64,000 nucleotides of DNA from Roseateles_B sp041905785 (GTDB lineage Bacteria > Pseudomonadota > Gammaproteobacteria > Burkholderiales > Burkholderiaceae_C), in the NCBI GenBank assembly GCA_041905785.1, contig JAYRKJ010000021.1, forward strand, positions 1 to 64,000, written 5' to 3'. The notes under the pieces were generated by a model. It made no database searches and was not told where the DNA came from. It was given only the letters and a program-made list of their open reading frames with translations. Positions 62,052 to 64,000 of this stretch are shown here, one piece after another. Each line of letters starts with the position of its first letter. Positions within the stretch are counted from its first letter, which is position 1. The position numbers and the translations under genes were made by a program.

Positions 62052-62111
62052 CCTGACGAAGGGCTTGGCGCATGCAGGCGCCAAGCCGCCAGAGTCGGCG
62101 CCACGCGCCCC

Positions 62112-62140
62112 CGCCCGCCTCCATGGCGGGCGTTTCATTT
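62112..62140 (+). terminator. Rho-independent terminator before module B
   Basis: CGCCCGCC, loop TCCAT, GGCGGGCG is followed by TTTCATTT. Together with the preceding stem it insulates module B from upstream transcription. Confidence 0.75.
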
Positions 62141-62188
62141 CCACCCACCCATCGGGTAAGTCCCTATCCTCGCCCGCTTGCTTAGTTC

Positions 62189-62229
62189 GATTACAAGCGT
62201 AAACAATAGCAACGTTTACAACCGTAATC
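62189..62229 (+). promoter_or_regulatory. Operator B of the second BlaI-M56 module
   Basis: The 41-bp nested palindrome reads GATTAC-N4-GTAAAC-N9-GTTTAC-N4-GTAATC. It comprises two TTAC-N4-GTAA sites (62191-62202 and 62216-62227) 25 bp apart. Each matches the BlaI consensus TACA-NN-TGTA at 7 of 8 positions. TTGCTT (62178-62183) and AACAAT (62202-62207) may be the -35 and -10. It ends five bases before the repressor start codon. Confidence 0.85.
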
Positions 62230-62234
62230 TAACC

Positions 62235-62600
62235 ATGAACATCAGCGACGCCGAAGCCCAGATCATGGAAGTCCTGTGGGACAGCGCCCCGCAGAGCACC
62301 GAGGACATCGCCCTGGCCCTGCAGGACCGGCAGGACTGGCAGTTGGCCACCATCAAGACCCTGCTCAACCGCCTGCTCAACAAGGGCGCCATCAGCGCCG
62401 AGAAGGACGGGCGGCGCTACCTCTACAGCCCGGTGCTGCAGCGCGAGCACTGGCTCAAGCGCCAGAGCATGGGCCTGCTGGACCGCCTGTTCGGCGGCAG
62501 CCTGGCTCCACTGGTGGCCCAGTTCTCTTCGGAGCGCACGCTCAGCGAGGCCGACCTGAAGGCCCTCAAGCAACTGATCCGGGAGTATGAAAATGACTGA
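62235..62600 (+). CDS. BlaI/MecI/CopY-family repressor B
   Basis: This winged-helix repressor of 121 residues aligns without gaps over its DNA-binding part with repressor A: ISDAEAQIMEVLWDSAPQST, the recognition helix LATIKTLLNRLLNKG, and the wing SAEKDGRRYLYSP. The differences near the recognition helix (GTV in A, ATI in B) are small, while the operators differ at two of four half-site bases. I start at ATG 62235; the longer frame from 62178 would run through the operator. The end overlaps the M56 gene by 8 bp. Confidence 0.93.
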   Translation: MNISDAEAQIMEVLWDSAPQSTEDIALALQDRQDWQLATIKTLLNRLLNKGAISAEKDGRRYLYSPVLQREHWLKRQSMGLLDRLFGGSLAPLVAQFSSERTLSEADLKALKQLIREYEND

Positions 62601-64000
62601 AGCCGCCTGGATCCATCTGCTGCTGGAGCAAAGCCTCCTGTTCAGCGCTGCCGTGACGCTCCTGGCCCTGCTGCGCCCCTTGCTGCGACGCCTGCTGGAC
62701 GCCGGGGCCGTCTACCTGGCCTGGCTGCTGGTGCCCCTGCTGATGCTGAGCCCGTGGATGCCGAGCCTTCTGCAGGGTCAGGTCTTGCCAGTGCCGGTGC
62801 AGTCATTGGCTCAGACCTTCCCGAGCTGGATGAAACCCGCATCGGCAGCGGTCGACACCACCGCACCGCCGACGCCATCTCGGCACGGCACGGCAGACGC
62901 GACAGCGCTGCCCGGAATCGAGCCCCAGCGCTTGGCCGCCGGACTATGGACGATGGGCGCAGCAGCGCTGCTGGTGCTGCTGACATGGCGCCAGCGCCGC
63001 TTCAGCCTCCGGCTGAAACGCAGCGGCGCGCAATGGGTCGCCCCGGCGGGCGAAAGTCCTGCCCTGCTCGGCCTGTGGCGATCAAGCCTCGTGCTGCCCC
63101 AGGATTTCGAACAGCGCTTCACGCCTTGGGAACAGGCCCTGATCCTGGACCACGAAGCGGTGCATGCCCGACGCCACGACAACGTCTGGAACCTGCTGGC
63201 GGCTGGCTTGCTGGTGCTGCAATGGTTCAACCCGCTGGCCTGGTGGGCGCTGCGCCGCATGCGCCAGGACCAGGAGCTGGCCTGCGATGCCGCCGTACTG
63301 AATCGACAAACCCTACCTGACTCAGGAGAGGAGCCCCTTGTGAAGACCTATGTCAATGCCTTGCTGAAGTCCCATCCCAAGCGCGGCCTGCCTGTGCTGA
63401 GCACGGGATGGGCGCACCAGCACCCGTTGCTGGAACGCGTGAAAGGCCTGCGCCTGCATCGTCGGCCGGTTTGGCAGCGGCAACTCGGCCGCGGTGCAGC
63501 CCTGAGCCTATGCCTGGGCGTCACCGTGCTGGCAAAGGCCGCGCAACCCTCGTCCGCCGTGGAGGCTGCGCAGGCGACCGAACGCCTGATGGGCTACCTT
63601 GTGCAGCAAGAGCAGGCCCTGGGCAGCAAACCCCTGGCCGTGCTCGTGCAACTGAACAGCCAGCAGGGGCAGTCGGCCTGGCAGCAAAGGGAGTTTGCGG
63701 CCGTGTACAGCTACACCCCCCCGGACAACGCCTACCGCCAGCTCAACATGAGCATTCCCATGGGCAGCTGGTGCCTGCTCGTGCATCTGCAGGGCTTCCC
63801 GGACGGGACGGTGCGCAGCCAGGGCGAGCTGATGGACAAGGCCTGCACGAAGTCGCTCACCCAGTTGCAGGACATTCGGCTCGGCCAGCTGCCAACCAAC
63901 CTGCAGGCCGTGCTCCCCGACGTCCCCGGGCAGGCCCTGCAGGCGCAAGTCAGCGTCAGCCTTGAAAACCCGAGGTCCGAGCGCTTCATCCGCGCATTTC
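62593..64000 (+). CDS. BlaR1-like M56 metallopeptidase B, runs off the window
   Basis: The frame is open from ATG 62593 to the window edge (469 full codons), so the gene is incomplete here. Hydrophobic segments are at about 8-30, 38-55, 114-131 and 300-316. The zinc motif HEAVH is at 187-191, then WFNPLAWWAL and QDQELACDAAVL, as in module A. A linker with GWAHQHPLLERV parallels HPLKERI in A. After the last helix more than 150 residues follow; they show no penicillin-binding SxxK/SxN motifs and are not obviously like the tail of A. The two sensors may thus read different signals. The 17-bp recurring word lies at 62772-62788. Confidence 0.88.
   Translation, partial: MTEAAWIHLLLEQSLLFSAAVTLLALLRPLLRRLLDAGAVYLAWLLVPLLMLSPWMPSLLQGQVLPVPVQSLAQTFPSWMKPASAAVDTTAPPTPSRHGTADATALPGIEPQRLAAGLWTMGAAALLVLLTWRQRRFSLRLKRSGAQWVAPAGESPALLGLWRSSLVLPQDFEQRFTPWEQALILDHEAVHARRHDNVWNLLAAGLLVLQWFNPLAWWALRRMRQDQELACDAAVLNRQTLPDSGEEPLVKTYVNALLKSHPKRGLPVLSTGWAHQHPLLERVKGLRLHRRPVWQRQLGRGAALSLCLGVTVLAKAAQPSSAVEAAQATERLMGYLVQQEQALGSKPLAVLVQLNSQQGQSAWQQREFAAVYSYTPPDNAYRQLNMSIPMGSWCLLVHLQGFPDGTVRSQGELMDKACTKSLTQLQDIRLGQLPTNLQAVLPDVPGQALQAQVSVSLENPRSERFIRAF

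Overview
The window is a chromosomal segment from a high-GC betaproteobacterium. It is most likely a member of Burkholderiales from the Roseateles / Pelomonas / Rubrivivax-Leptothrix side. I base that on base composition, on the type II (aminoglycoside-phosphotransferase-like) homoserine kinase next to polA and a DUF2782 protein, on the xseB-ispA-dxs-folE2 order with a divergent Rieske oxygenase, on BPSS1780-family and TctAB proteins, and on short hairpin-rich intergenic repeats. No database search was possible, so this placement is inference. I see no rRNA, tRNA, CRISPR array, insertion sequence or prophage. About 50 protein genes fill nearly all of the sequence.

Layout. 0.2-2.2 kb: tctA and tctB without an adjacent tctC. 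2.3-5.9 kb: a GspE/PilB-type ATPase, a duplicated GC-rich repeat block, a spermidine-synthase-like protein and a DNA-deoxyinosine glycosylase. 6-11.2 kb: mscS, then a leftward run lolC/E-lolD-purU-tatD-GNAT. 11.2-16.6 kb: a repeat-rich spacer, polA, a DUF2782 protein, thrB and a BPSS1780 membrane protein. 16.6-22 kb: two tandem alkaline phosphatases and a secreted unknown protein behind a Pho-box-like site, facing a POT-family transporter. 22-30 kb: uvrD, ychJ, truC, a three-gene run (ubiquitin-fold MoaD/ThiS protein, Asp-box propeller, CocE-type hydrolase), and rarD. 30-38 kb: ahpC-ahpF split by a repeat element, lysA facing its LysR regulator, and a TonB-dependent receptor. 38-46.5 kb: folE2, dxs, ispA, xseB, a candidate small RNA, a Rieske oxygenase, an EamA exporter, sseA and a universal stress protein. 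46.5-55 kb: a ZIP transporter, ppx facing ppk, a metallophosphoesterase with a four-unit Pho-box-like array, a COG4255-like protein and recJ. 55-64 kb: two chemoreceptors, rnm and yciO, and two paralogous BlaI-repressor / M56-metallopeptidase modules with a free-standing TonB-C-domain protein between them.

The most unusual part is the right end. Two BlaI-M56 gene pairs lie 4.6 kb apart. Each has a 41-bp operator with the same internal geometry: two copies of a four-base inverted half-site pair (4-N4-4) spaced 25 bp, ending 5 bases before the repressor start codon. The half-sites differ: CAAC/GTT(A or G) in the first, TTAC/GTAA in the second. This looks like a duplicated relay whose two copies have diverged in DNA specificity. 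Neither peptidase shows a penicillin-binding sensor domain. The first ends instead in a TonB-C-like domain, so the signal is probably not a beta-lactam. The first module also separates rnm from yciO, which are neighbours in E. coli.

The second coherent theme is phosphate: tandem alkaline phosphatases, ppk, ppx and a phosphoesterase, with Pho-box-like 11-bp-period repeats in front of both the phosphatase operon and the phosphoesterase-ppk operon. Most other genes are ordinary housekeeping functions.
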